Positions 25,334 to 34,342 of a stretch of 64,000 nucleotides of DNA are shown in pieces. The position numbers and the translations under genes are program-made. How positions within the stretch are numbered: position 1 is the first letter of the stretch; each line of letters begins with the position of its first letter. Origin of the DNA: Gemmatimonadota bacterium. GTDB taxonomy: Bacteria; Gemmatimonadota; Gemmatimonadetes; Longimicrobiales; Gaopeijiaceae. Where the stretch lies: assembly GCA_022827345.1 (NCBI GenBank), contig JAJDTB010000006.1:1-64000 (forward strand), given 5' to 3'. The notes beneath the pieces are model-generated. The model was not told where the DNA came from, ran no database searches, and saw nothing but the letters and a program-made list of their open reading frames with translations.

Positions 25334-28300
25334 GGGCTCACAGCGTCTGCCGCCTCCCCGCTCAGCACCCCCAGCATCTCGACGTAGAAGTCCCGGCGCG
25401 ACCGCTGGTCCTGGGTGAGCGGCGCGACGACGCCCTCGACCTCGCCCGAGAGGCGCCCGATGCGGCTCATCAGCTCGCCGAACTCGCGCTGCAGATCGCG
25501 CAGCTTGGTGGCGCGGGCGCCCGTGTCGTCGTCGGCGATGTCTTCCAGCGCATCCTCGATCGCGTTGAGTTCGCTCACGGCCCGGGCCGAGAGGTCGGCC
25601 AGTTCGAGCAGATCGCCCGTCCAGGCGGCGCGTGTGCCCGGCGTGACGTTCAGGCGCGGGTCCTCGCGCACGACGAACTGCTGCGTCGATTCGGTCCCCG
25701 CGGCAGACAGCCGCGCCGTGTACGTTCCCGGGACGACGAGCGGGCCACGGCGGGCACCACCCGGGCCTGGCCGCGCGGCATCGTCGCCACCGCCGACCTG
25801 GTGCCGCATGTCCCACACCACGCGGTTCATCCCCTGCCGCGTGCCGCCGCGGACCGTGGCCACATGGCCGCCGCCCGAGTCCTCGATGGCGATCTCGACC
25901 GTGCCGACCTCGGCGGCTGCGCCGAGCCAGTAGTCCAGGATCGCGCCGAGAGGGGGGTTCTCGCCCCGGTAGTACACATCTCCCGTGTGGGCCGAGCGAC
26001 CCGCGCGGCGTATCTGCACCGCCGGCTCGACGGTGAAGAGATGGGCGCTCTCCCCAACCACCTCTTCCGTCAGCTCCTGGAGCGCGTTGATCTGATCGAG
26101 GATCCAGATGCCGCGGCCGTGGGTCGCGAGCACGAGGTCGTTCTCGCGCGGATGGATGACGAGGTCGTTGAAGGGGAGGGTGGGCATGCCGCCGCGCAAC
26201 TCGGTCCAGTGCGCGCCGCCGTCCATGGTGTAGTAGAGGCCGATTTCGGCGCCCAGGAAGAGGACGGAGGGGTTGCGGAGGTCTTCGCGGACGGTCCGCA
26301 GGACGCGGTCGGCGGGAAGGTCGCTGGTGATCGAGACCCAGGTCTGGCCGTAGTCGTCGGAGCGGTAGAGGTAGTTGGCGTAGTCGTCGTTGCGGTAGTT
26401 GTTCCAGACGGCGTAGACGCGGGCCTCGTCGTGGCGGGAGGGCTCGATGCCGCTGACCCAGGCGCCGTTGGGGAGGCCGGGGAAGTCGGCGCGCGAGGAG
26501 GGCTCGTCGGAGTCGGATATGTCGCGGGCGGACAGGTCGGTCCAGGTCGCGCCGCCGTCGTGCGAGACGTGGAGGCGGCCGTCGTCGGTGCCGGCGTAGA
26601 TGAGGCCGCGCGCGAGCGGGCTTTCGGAGACGGCCGAGATGGTGGGGTAGTAGGGAATGCCGTCGTCGAGGGATGGGGTGTAGTCGTCGGGCATCTGCCC
26701 CATGATCGGGATGGTGCGCCGGTCGACGCCCGTGGTGAGATCGCCGAGCGCGGTCCAGGAGTCGCCGCGGTCCGTGGTCCTCCAGAGAATGTTGGTGCCG
26801 GCGTACAGCGTCGATGCGTCGTGCGGCGAGATGATGAAGGGGCCGTCCCAGTTGGCGGGCGCCATGGCGTTGCCGAGACGCTGCTGCTCGAAGGTGCCGA
26901 CCTCGCGCCAGGTCTCCCAGTTGCGGCGTCCTGCGATGTGTCCGACGGGGTCGCCGGGACGGATGGCGGTGCGCTCGCCGGTGCGCGTGTCGAAGCGCGA
27001 CAGGCCGAGGTACTGGGATTCGGTGTAGACGATGGTGTTGTTGGTGGTGTCGGCGAAGTTGATGAACCCGTCGCCGCCGCCGAGCCGGGTCCAGTCGCTG
27101 TTGACGATGCCGTTCTGGCGCCAGGTTTCGCTGGGCCCCATCCAGGAGCCGTTGTCCTGGAGCCCGCCGTAGACGTTGTAGGGGCGGGCCATGTCCACCG
27201 ACACGCGGTAGTACTGGCTGACCGGCAGGTCGGAGATGTAGAGCCAGTTGAGGCCGCGGTCGTAGGAGATGCCGAGGCCGCCGTCGTCCGCCTTCATGAC
27301 GTGGCGGGAGTCGGATGGGTTGACCCAGACGAGGCGGTCGTCGCCGTGGAGGCTCTGGGGCGGAACGGTGAAGGTCCGCCCGCCATCGTCCGAGAAGGAA
27401 TAGCTGTTGACCATGTAGATGCGCTGGTCGTCGCTCGGATCGACCGTGATCTGGCTGGCGTACATGGGGCGCGGGTTCCAGTCGCTCATCAGCTCCCACG
27501 TGTCGCCGCGGTCCTCGGAGCGGTAGATGCCGGCGCGCCGCTCGGTGTAGGCGGTGGAGGCGTTGTAGCGGTAGCCCTGCTCGACGGCCGCGTACACGAT
27601 GCGCGGGTCGCTGCGGTAGATGGAGATGCCGATGCGGCCGATCACGTCCTCGGGGAGGCCGCGGGTGATGCCGGGGCCGGTCAGCCGCTCCCAGGTGTCG
27701 CCGCCGTCCATGCTGCGGTGAAGCGCGCTGCCGGGGCCGCCGCCGTGGAAGCCCCAGGGGCGGCGCTGGCGCTGGTAGGTGGCGGCGTAGACGATGTTGG
27801 GCTGGTCGGGGTCGAGCGCGACGTCCACGACGCCGGTGAGTTCGTCGACCTGCAGGATGGGCTGCCAGGTGGTGCCGCCGTCGCTGCTGCGATAAAGGCC
27901 GCGCTCGTCGTTCGGGCCCCACAGGTGGCCCATCGCCGCGACATACACGAGGTCCGTGTCGTCGGGGTGAAGCGCAATTCGGCCGATGTGCTTGCTGTCG
28001 CGAAGTCCCATGTTGGTCCAGGTCTCGCCGCCGTCGGTGCTCTTGTAGACGCCGTCACCCCACGACGAACTCTGCCGGTTGGCGCGCTCGCCGGTGCCGA
28101 CCCAGACGATGGAGGTGTCGCGCTGGTGGAGCGCGATGGCGCCGACCGAATGGGTGCCCTCGTTCTCGAAGACGGGATCGAGCGTGATGCCGTTGTCGCT
28201 GGTCTTGTAGACGCCGCCGGTCGAGGATGCTACGTAGTACTTGAACACGTCGGACTCGGCGACGGCCAGGTCGACGATGCGGCCGCTCATGACGGCTGGG

Positions 28301-28440
28301 CCGATGTTGCGGGGGCGCAGGCCGTCGAGTTGGGCGGTGGTGACCTGGGCGTGAGCGAGTACGGGAAAGAAGGCCAGGGCGGATGCCGCGGCTGCACAGT
28401 GGATGGAGCAGCGGAGCCGTCGTGCGAGGAGATCGGTCAT
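25330..28440 (-). CDS. Large BNR/VPS10-type beta-propeller protein, secreted
   Basis: The product has 1036 residues with a signal peptide ending AHAQ. The body is a series of sialidase-type BNR repeats, marked by the recurring Asp-box: STDGGETW, SSDGGTTW, SMDGGDTW, SEDRGDTW, SDDGGRTF, TMDGGAHW and others through residue 700. This is the sortilin/VPS10-like family annotated as glycosyl hydrolase in many genomes, though catalytic residues are not evident. The C-terminal 300 residues hold a beta-sandwich then a helical segment. Its size, export and repeats suggest a surface scaffold or binding protein. Confidence 0.85.
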   Translation of the reverse strand: MTDLLARRLRCSIHCAAAASALAFFPVLAHAQVTTAQLDGLRPRNIGPAVMSGRIVDLAVAESDVFKYYVASSTGGVYKTSDNGITLDPVFENEGTHSVGAIALHQRDTSIVWVGTGERANRQSSSWGDGVYKSTDGGETWTNMGLRDSKHIGRIALHPDDTDLVYVAAMGHLWGPNDERGLYRSSDGGTTWQPILQVDELTGVVDVALDPDQPNIVYAATYQRQRRPWGFHGGGPGSALHRSMDGGDTWERLTGPGITRGLPEDVIGRIGISIYRSDPRIVYAAVEQGYRYNASTAYTERRAGIYRSEDRGDTWELMSDWNPRPMYASQITVDPSDDQRIYMVNSYSFSDDGGRTFTVPPQSLHGDDRLVWVNPSDSRHVMKADDGGLGISYDRGLNWLYISDLPVSQYYRVSVDMARPYNVYGGLQDNGSWMGPSETWRQNGIVNSDWTRLGGGDGFINFADTTNNTIVYTESQYLGLSRFDTRTGERTAIRPGDPVGHIAGRRNWETWREVGTFEQQRLGNAMAPANWDGPFIISPHDASTLYAGTNILWRTTDRGDSWTALGDLTTGVDRRTIPIMGQMPDDYTPSLDDGIPYYPTISAVSESPLARGLIYAGTDDGRLHVSHDGGATWTDLSARDISDSDEPSSRADFPGLPNGAWVSGIEPSRHDEARVYAVWNNYRNDDYANYLYRSDDYGQTWVSITSDLPADRVLRTVREDLRNPSVLFLGAEIGLYYTMDGGAHWTELRGGMPTLPFNDLVIHPRENDLVLATHGRGIWILDQINALQELTEEVVGESAHLFTVEPAVQIRRAGRSAHTGDVYYRGENPPLGAILDYWLGAAAEVGTVEIAIEDSGGGHVATVRGGTRQGMNRVVWDMRHQVGGGDDAARPGPGGARRGPLVVPGTYTARLSAAGTESTQQFVVREDPRLNVTPGTRAAWTGDLLELADLSARAVSELNAIEDALEDIADDDTGARATKLRDLQREFGELMSRIGRLSGEVEGVVAPLTQDQRSRRDFYVEMLGVLSGEAADAVSP

Positions 28441-28557
28441 CAGGATGTCTCGGAGGAGGGAACTGGCTTGGATGATGGTGGCATTGAAGATTGGTCGGAG
28501 GCAGGATCCACATCAACCGACAGGCTTGGGGTGGGGCGAAGCCATGTACCGGTTCAC

Positions 28558-29793
28558 ATGAAGGAACGGAAGACGACTCGCACGGCCCACGGGCACTGTC
28601 GTCTCCTGCTCCTGGTGTGTGCCGGAGCGTTGTCTGTCACGGAATGCACGGCCGAGGACGGATCCGATGGTGCCACCACCGGCCTGTCCGACGCGCTCGA
28701 GTTGTGGCAGCTGGATTCAGTGCCCCTGATCAGCATCGGCGACACCGAGGCGGACCCGCTTTACGACGTCGTCGGGATAGCGATTACGGCGGAACACGTC
28801 GTGATCGCGCAGGAGGGCACGGGCACGTTTCGCTTCTACGATCGATCGGGCACCCTCGACCACGTAGTCGGGGGAAGAGGCGAGGGCCCCGGGGAGTTCG
28901 GTGACCTCGACTGGATGCGGCGAAGCGGTGACCATCTCGTCGCGTATGATTGGCACGGCCGTGAGATCTCGAGATACAACCTGGATGGCCAGTGGTTGGG
29001 TTCCGCCGCGCTGTCCCCGCCCGAGGACTTTCCGTTCGTCCGGGCGGAGGGGGTGTTCCCGGACGGGTCACTACTGGTTCTCGCCCCCGATGTGAACTTT
29101 CGACCCACGGAACCCACCGTGGCGCGGAACCCTCAGACGCTGCTTCTGCACGAAGAAGACGGTGGATACGCTGGCCGTCTGTTCGAAACCATGGGCTCCG
29201 AGACCTGGTATGAACCGTTCGGCGTCGCCGGAACCCAACAGATGTCGCGCCTCTTCGGGCGGATCAGCGGCGTGGCGGTCATCGACTCGCTGTTCGTCGT
29301 GCTGGAAAACGACTCATACGACATCCCGGTATACGGTCCTGACGGCCTCGTCCGGGATACGCTTCGGCCGGCGGTCGTGCCGGACCCGACGCCGCTGACA
29401 CGAGCCGAAGCGGACCTGTCACGCCAATTCCTGCTCGATTCCTGGGACCTGGGTCCAGCACAGGCCGAAGTGGAGGACATGCTGACGGCCATGGGGTTTC
29501 CTGAACATCTACCCCCGTACGGCCGGTTGTCGCTGGGCTATCCGAATCACCCTCCGATGACGGTGGCGGACGGTCTGATATGGGCGCTCCGTTACGGAGG
29601 GCTTCCGCGCGAGGGTGCGGGTCCGGATGGCCCCGAGTGGTATGTGTTCCGTCCCGGGACGGGCCAGATCGCCACTCTTTCCTCGCCGGACGATGTTGTC
29701 CTCTACGACGTGCTGGGCGACCTGGCCGCGGTGCTGCGCCGCACGGAACTCGACGAGGAGATCGTGGAGTTGCGCCGGATCCCGGGGAGGTAG
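28558..29793 (+). CDS. 6-bladed beta-propeller lipoprotein-like protein (family member 4)
   Basis: The product has 411 residues. The signal region ends near SVTEC, a weak lipobox. The blade motif is VGGRGEGPGEFGD. The C-terminal segment is more divergent (DEEIVELRRIPGR) than in members 2, 3 and 5. The gene is divergent from the BNR operon. No ribosome binding site is visible at 28558, so the start could be slightly different. An outer-membrane-type protein follows 7 nt later and is probably co-expressed. Confidence 0.75.
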   Translation: MKERKTTRTAHGHCRLLLLVCAGALSVTECTAEDGSDGATTGLSDALELWQLDSVPLISIGDTEADPLYDVVGIAITAEHVVIAQEGTGTFRFYDRSGTLDHVVGGRGEGPGEFGDLDWMRRSGDHLVAYDWHGREISRYNLDGQWLGSAALSPPEDFPFVRAEGVFPDGSLLVLAPDVNFRPTEPTVARNPQTLLLHEEDGGYAGRLFETMGSETWYEPFGVAGTQQMSRLFGRISGVAVIDSLFVVLENDSYDIPVYGPDGLVRDTLRPAVVPDPTPLTRAEADLSRQFLLDSWDLGPAQAEVEDMLTAMGFPEHLPPYGRLSLGYPNHPPMTVADGLIWALRYGGLPREGAGPDGPEWYVFRPGTGQIATLSSPDDVVLYDVLGDLAAVLRRTELDEEIVELRRIPGR

Positions 29794-29800
29794 CGGAACA

Positions 29801-30496
29801 GTGCCCGTGAAATCTCTCACCCTGGTCGCGGCCGTCGCCCTTTCGCTGTCGGCCACGACTCAATCCGCCCATGCTCTTCAGCAGGGCGTCGCACTGGGCG
29901 CGCGCCTCGGCAGCCTTGGTATCGGCGCCGACATGACCATCGCCGTGAACGAAAACGTCGCATTCCGAGGCGGGGCCGGATTCCTCGGATTCGATGTCGA
30001 TCTCACGGGGATGTTCGGGCTCGCCTCCAACCGCACCGCTGAGCTGTCGTTGCCCACGATGATCTACACCCTCGGAGCGGAAGTTGCGTCCGGTCCACTT
30101 CACGGCGGCGCCGGCCTGCTGATCAGGTCCGGCGACCCCGTGCACGAAATCACCTACCAGCCCGGGGCCACGATCGATATCGGCGGCGGCTTCTACCAGC
30201 ACCCGGAAGTCCGTTCGCTGACCACCACCCTCATCTCCGGCTCGACCGCCCCCTACTTGCTGGTGGGATTCCGGTCGCGATCGGTGCGGGCTTTCGACTT
30301 CGTGCTGGATCTCGGCGCGGTCATGCACCTGAACCCCGAGTTCGACATGACCGCCACGGGCGATCCCGCAGTGCTGAACTCGCCCCGGTTCCGCGCCGAC
30401 CTGGAAACCGAAAGAGGGTGGACCGAGGACGACGCCGCGAGTTTCGTCAACTTCTGGCCGGTGGTCAGTCTGGGGGTGCGATACCGGGTGAGGTGA
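29801..30496 (+). CDS. Secreted outer-membrane-type beta-barrel protein, paralogue 1
   Basis: The product has 231 residues (GTG at 29801, with GGGAGG 10 nt upstream; GTG 29807 is an alternative). A signal peptide ending AHAL is followed by alternating beta-strands and a final aromatic strand (SLGVRYRVR), typical of small outer-membrane barrels. It is paralogous to the protein at 45977: both share YTLGA, ATIDIG.G.Y..PEV, LTTTL and LVGF in the same order. Function unknown. It is downstream of a beta-propeller gene. Confidence 0.7.
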   Translation: MPVKSLTLVAAVALSLSATTQSAHALQQGVALGARLGSLGIGADMTIAVNENVAFRGGAGFLGFDVDLTGMFGLASNRTAELSLPTMIYTLGAEVASGPLHGGAGLLIRSGDPVHEITYQPGATIDIGGGFYQHPEVRSLTTTLISGSTAPYLLVGFRSRSVRAFDFVLDLGAVMHLNPEFDMTATGDPAVLNSPRFRADLETERGWTEDDAASFVNFWPVVSLGVRYRVR

Positions 30497-30511
30497 AGGG
30501 GGGCTCCACAA

Positions 30512-31627
30512 CTACCCCTGCAGCCCCATCACCCCCCGCAGCGCCCCGAAAAACCGCGCGGCCTCGCGCACCTGCGCCACGCCCCTTCCCGCACCCCTGG
30601 AATGCGCCAGCAGACCCGTGATCGTCGCGGCCACATCCGCGCGCTTCCGCAGATAGCGCTCGAGCGCCAGCGTCTCCGTAAACGGGATCAGGTGGTCCTC
30701 GCGGCCGTGGATGAGCCGAATGGGGGGAAGAGGGCGGCCATCCAGAGCGCGGGAAAGCTCCAATTCGGGATGGGCCTTCCGTGCGGCCTCGACGAGAAGA
30801 GGGACGAGCTCCCTGGCGCGGCCCGGCCCCGGGTCCTGGGCCGCATTCGGGGCGAAGACCCGGAACAGCTCCCGGTTCGGCGCCGACACCGATTCGATCA
30901 CTTCGTCCTTGTAGGGATCGCTGCTCGGCTCCCATGACATGAACCCGTGGTCGCCGGCCATCGCGGCGAGCCGGCGCAGCGCCCGTGACACGTCCCGGGC
31001 GCCCTCGCACCCCGGAATGCGGTGCAGGTAGTTGGCCGCGATCACCCAGCGCCCGTAGGGATCGGGGCGCAGGTAGGTGGTGCGCTCCTCCCACTCGAAC
31101 TGGCCGGTGAGCGCGAAGCGGACGGTGTCGTCGAGGCTGTGATAGCCGCCGTAGCCGAAGACGCCCCGCGCGAGTCCTTCGGCGGCCAGCTCCGCGCCGG
31201 CGGCGATCGCCTGGGTGCAGCCGAAGGACAGGCCCATGAGCACGACCCCGCCGGGGCGCACATCGGGGTCGGCGCACAGGTGCTCGGCCGCGAGGCGAAG
31301 GGCGCGCCGGGCGGGAGCCGGGTCGAGATCGAGTGCGCGCCACTCGGGCACGTCCGGGACGATGACGTCGCCGCCGGCGCTGGCCACGGAGGCCGCGAGA
31401 CGGACGATGGCCTCGTGGTCGGCTCCCGGGCGGGTGGCGCCGTGCAGGACGACCCAGCCGGGAAGGGGGCGCCGCCGCGCCGCGGGGCGGTATCGCCGCG
31501 CCTGCAGGGCTTCTCCCGGGCCGCCGATCGTGATGTCCTCGGTGGAGACCCCCCGGATCGGCAATCCGGAAGCGCCGCGCGCCCAACCCTGCGCGTATCG
31601 CAGTGCATCGAAGGTGGGATTGGCCAT
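30512..31627 (-). CDS. Alpha/beta-hydrolase (dienelactone-hydrolase-like)
   Basis: The product has 371 residues from the ATG at 31627, which has GGAGG 9 nt upstream; the longer frame to 31699 overlaps the divergent gene. Landmarks of the alpha/beta-hydrolase fold are the oxyanion strand WVVLHGATRPG, the nucleophile elbow GLSFGC (Ser near residue 148), an acid in RLIHGREDHLIP and the His in AHSRG. The extra helical cap between strands is large. It is cytoplasmic. Substrate unknown. Confidence 0.8.
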   Translation of the reverse strand: MANPTFDALRYAQGWARGASGLPIRGVSTEDITIGGPGEALQARRYRPAARRRPLPGWVVLHGATRPGADHEAIVRLAASVASAGGDVIVPDVPEWRALDLDPAPARRALRLAAEHLCADPDVRPGGVVLMGLSFGCTQAIAAGAELAAEGLARGVFGYGGYHSLDDTVRFALTGQFEWEERTTYLRPDPYGRWVIAANYLHRIPGCEGARDVSRALRRLAAMAGDHGFMSWEPSSDPYKDEVIESVSAPNRELFRVFAPNAAQDPGPGRARELVPLLVEAARKAHPELELSRALDGRPLPPIRLIHGREDHLIPFTETLALERYLRKRADVAATITGLLAHSRGAGRGVAQVREAARFFGALRGVMGLQG

Positions 31628-31697
31628 TTTCGCGGTCCTCCGAGGGGCGGCGCCCAGCCGTCTTGCCAATCTAATGGGCCCCGGCGAGCGTGGAGGC

Positions 31698-33875
31698 ATG
31701 ACCGAAAACGTACCGACTCCACCCTGGAAGGCCGCCGCGTGCGCTAGCGCAGGCGTGTTTGCGCTCTACGCCCTGACGCTCGCGCCGACTACGGCCTGGT
31801 GGGACGCCAGCGAATACATTGCGACAGCCCACATCATGGGGATCCCGCACCCGCCGGGGAACCCGCTTTTCGTGGTGCTGGCCAAGGTCTGGTCGCTCCT
31901 GTTGGCGCCGCTGGGTCTGCCGATTGCCGTTCGGGTGAACCTGCTGGCCGCGGGGACGTCGGCGGGGGCGTCGTTCTTCTTCTACCTGATTGCGCACAGG
32001 ATCCTGTCGCGGCTGCGGATGAGCGAGCGGGCGGTGCTGATCGGGGCGGGCGCGGCGGTGCTGGTCGGGGCAACGGCGTTCACGGTGTGGAGCCAGAGCA
32101 ACGTGAACGAGAAGGTGTACACGATTTCGCTGCTGGTGGTGGCGGCGGTGAGCTGGATGGTGTTGCGCTGGCGCGATCTGCCCGCCGGCGACGTGCGTGG
32201 ACAGCGGCTGCTGGTTGCTGCGGTCTACCTGACTGCGCTCGGCGCGACGAATCATCTGATGTCGGTGCTGCCGGCGGGGGCGTTCCTGGTCTGCATCGCG
32301 GTCACGCGCGCCGGACAGCTTCTGCAGCCGGCTTTCCTTGGGCGGGCTTTTCTGGCCGTGGTGGTGGGACTGTCCTTCAACTTCATCCTCCCGCTGCGCG
32401 CCGCCGAGCGGCCCGTGATCAACGAAGCCGACCCACTCTGCGACGGATTCGTCGAGACGGCGGCCGCCATCTACACCAATGGGAAGACCGGATGCCCCGC
32501 GCTGGCCGCCTCGCTGCGCCGCGACCAGTACGCCAAGCCGCCGGTGACCGTGCGGATGGCACCGTTCGCGCACCAGCTTCACAACTTCTTCCAGTACTTC
32601 GACTGGCAGTGGTCGCGCGGGATGGACCCCGACGAGCCGGTGAGCCGGCGGCGGCTGCCCTTCACGCTGCTGTTCCTCGGCCTGGGGATCGCCGGTTTCG
32701 CGACGGCCTGGCAGCGGGACCGAAGTACCGGCGTGTACCTCGTCACGCTCATGCTGACGCTGTCGTTCGGGCTCGTGTACTACCTGAACTTCCGCTACGG
32801 CTACTCGCTCGCGCCCGAGATCACCGGGCCGCGCACCCACGAGGTCCGTGAGCGCGATTACTTCTTCCTGCTGGGGTTCTCGCTGTGGGGGGTGATGGCG
32901 GGGCTGGGGCTGGCCCGCCTGTGGCTCTGGCTGGGGAACCGCACCGGGAGCATGCGGGTTGCGTCGCCCGTGCTGGCGGTGGCCGCGATTCCGTTCGTCC
33001 TCAACCTGGGCTGGGCGAACCGGGCGGGGGATTACGCCGCGCGCGACTATGCGTACGACCTGCTGAACAGCGTGGAGCCGTACGCGGTCCTGTTCACCAA
33101 CGGCGACAACGACACCTTCCCGCTGTGGTATCTGCAGGAGGTCGAGGGGATCCGCCGGGACGTGACGGTCGTGGTGGGCCAGTACCTCTACACCGACTGG
33201 TACCCGAAGCAGATTCGCGAGCTCACGCAGCCGGATCGGCAGCGGCCGTACGTGGCGGTGGAGGGGTTGCCGTACGAGGATCGCGAACCCCCCGCGGGGC
33301 CGGTGCTGAGCCTGAACGACGACCAGCTCGCGCAGTTCGGCGACGGTCCGCTGCCGGACAGCTTCGGGGTGCCGATCGGGGGGATCTTCGTGCAGTATCC
33401 GCCGGGGATGTCGCTCGGCCGCGGGCACCGGGTCGCCCTGGCGATGATCCGCGACTCCGCCCCCGAGCGTCCCATCTACTTCGCGGGGACCGGCGGCGAG
33501 ATGGCGACGCTGGCCCTGAGCAGCTGGGGCGTGAGGGAGGGATTGGCGGCCCGGCTGCACGTGCGCGGCGTCGACGGGCCCCAGCCGTCCGGGTACCGCC
33601 GGGCGCCGCCCGAATTCGGGGGGGAGTGGTTCGACTATCCGCGCACCGTCGAGTTGCTCGACGAGGTCTACAGCTACCGGGGAATCCGGGAGCGCCGCAT
33701 CTGGCAGGACATGTCGACCGCGAGCATCCCGCTCCAGTACCACCTGACGGCGAACGCGATGGCGGCGATTGCGATCGGCGAGGGGGATGGTGCGGCCGCC
33801 GAACGCTATTCGGCGATGGCGCGGGACTTTCTGGCGGTGTATCAGGGTGGGGAAGGGGGGCGGCGGAGTCGGTAG
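31698..33875 (+). CDS. DUF2723 family membrane protein (GT117-like)
   Basis: The product has 725 residues. The N-terminal half has about ten membrane segments and the diagnostic DUF2723 loop WWDASEYIATAHIMGIPHPPG, which holds the putative acidic catalytic residue of GT-C glycosyltransferases. A soluble domain from about residue 450 includes FTNGDNDTFPLWYLQEVEG and GQYLYTDWYPKQI. Bacteroidetes relatives have been linked to protein O-glycosylation. The start is uncertain, since GGAGG is only 1 nt before this ATG; ATG 31674 is an alternative. Repeat copy C follows directly. Confidence 0.85.
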   Translation: MTENVPTPPWKAAACASAGVFALYALTLAPTTAWWDASEYIATAHIMGIPHPPGNPLFVVLAKVWSLLLAPLGLPIAVRVNLLAAGTSAGASFFFYLIAHRILSRLRMSERAVLIGAGAAVLVGATAFTVWSQSNVNEKVYTISLLVVAAVSWMVLRWRDLPAGDVRGQRLLVAAVYLTALGATNHLMSVLPAGAFLVCIAVTRAGQLLQPAFLGRAFLAVVVGLSFNFILPLRAAERPVINEADPLCDGFVETAAAIYTNGKTGCPALAASLRRDQYAKPPVTVRMAPFAHQLHNFFQYFDWQWSRGMDPDEPVSRRRLPFTLLFLGLGIAGFATAWQRDRSTGVYLVTLMLTLSFGLVYYLNFRYGYSLAPEITGPRTHEVRERDYFFLLGFSLWGVMAGLGLARLWLWLGNRTGSMRVASPVLAVAAIPFVLNLGWANRAGDYAARDYAYDLLNSVEPYAVLFTNGDNDTFPLWYLQEVEGIRRDVTVVVGQYLYTDWYPKQIRELTQPDRQRPYVAVEGLPYEDREPPAGPVLSLNDDQLAQFGDGPLPDSFGVPIGGIFVQYPPGMSLGRGHRVALAMIRDSAPERPIYFAGTGGEMATLALSSWGVREGLAARLHVRGVDGPQPSGYRRAPPEFGGEWFDYPRTVELLDEVYSYRGIRERRIWQDMSTASIPLQYHLTANAMAAIAIGEGDGAAAERYSAMARDFLAVYQGGEGGRRSR

Positions 33876-33877
33876 AA

Positions 33878-33916
33878 TGTAAGGTTTACATTACATTTTG
33901 TAAGGTTTGACTGTCA
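33878..33916. repeat. Tandem dyad element, copy C
   Basis: Unit 1 is 33878-33895 (TGTAA, N8, TTACA) and unit 2 is 33899-33916 (TGTAA, N8, degenerate TGTCA), again 3 bp apart with a 21-bp period. It begins 3 nt after the DUF2723 stop and its end overlaps the blaI-like stop codon, between convergent genes. Confidence 0.75.
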
Positions 33917-34342
33917 TTTTGCCGATGGATCTCGGGGGCTTATCCCGTCGTCCTCCTTCCGTCCGGCTCGATCCAGGATAGACCGCATCCGCTCGATCTC
34001 CGCTTCGCTGAACTCACGGTCCTCCACCAGCGTGGCAAGGAGCAGTTCCGCGGAGCCGTGGAAAATCTTGTTCACGATGCGGCTCAGCGCCCGCCCGCCC
34101 GCGCTCACCGACTCTACGAGTGGGAAGTAGCGGTAGGCGCGGCCCTCCTGCTCATGCCTCACGGCGCCCTTCTCCTCGAGGATCTGCAGGATCTTGAGCA
34201 CGGTCGTGTAGCCCACGTCGTCTCCCAGCGTCTCCCGCACCTCCGCCACGGTGCCGGATCCCTCCCGCCACAGGACGCTCATGATGTCGAGCTCCCGGTC
34301 GGTGAAGCCCCTGCCTTCGCGCCGGTCCTGCTGGCCGCTCAT
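33914..34342 (-). CDS. BlaI/MecI-family transcriptional repressor
   Basis: The product has 142 residues. A winged helix covers residues 14-80 (FTDRELDIMSVLWREGSGTV then YTTVLKILQILEEKGAV), followed by the dimerisation helices ending FSEAEIERMRSIL. BlaI repressors bind short dyads and are released when an M56 protease cleaves them. The gene is second in an operon behind an amidohydrolase (ATGA overlap), with a dyad upstream of the operon at 35804. The nearest M56 gene is 10 kb away at 44026 and carries matching dyads. Confidence 0.9.
   Translation of the reverse strand: MSGQQDRREGRGFTDRELDIMSVLWREGSGTVAEVRETLGDDVGYTTVLKILQILEEKGAVRHEQEGRAYRYFPLVESVSAGGRALSRIVNKIFHGSAELLLATLVEDREFSEAEIERMRSILDRAGRKEDDGISPRDPSAK

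Noticed and set aside
25334-27922. Long minus-strand frame fused to the methyltransferase
   Set aside because: Upstream of 25333 it is Arg/Pro/His-rich and overlaps the BNR gene in another frame. The methyltransferase starts at the GTG at 25333.
25153-28557. Very long + strand open frame (more than 1100 codons) over the BNR gene
   Set aside because: It is antisense to a well-supported gene and shows repetitive Val/Gly/Asp-rich composition typical of high-GC shadows. Only its last part from 28558 is a real gene.
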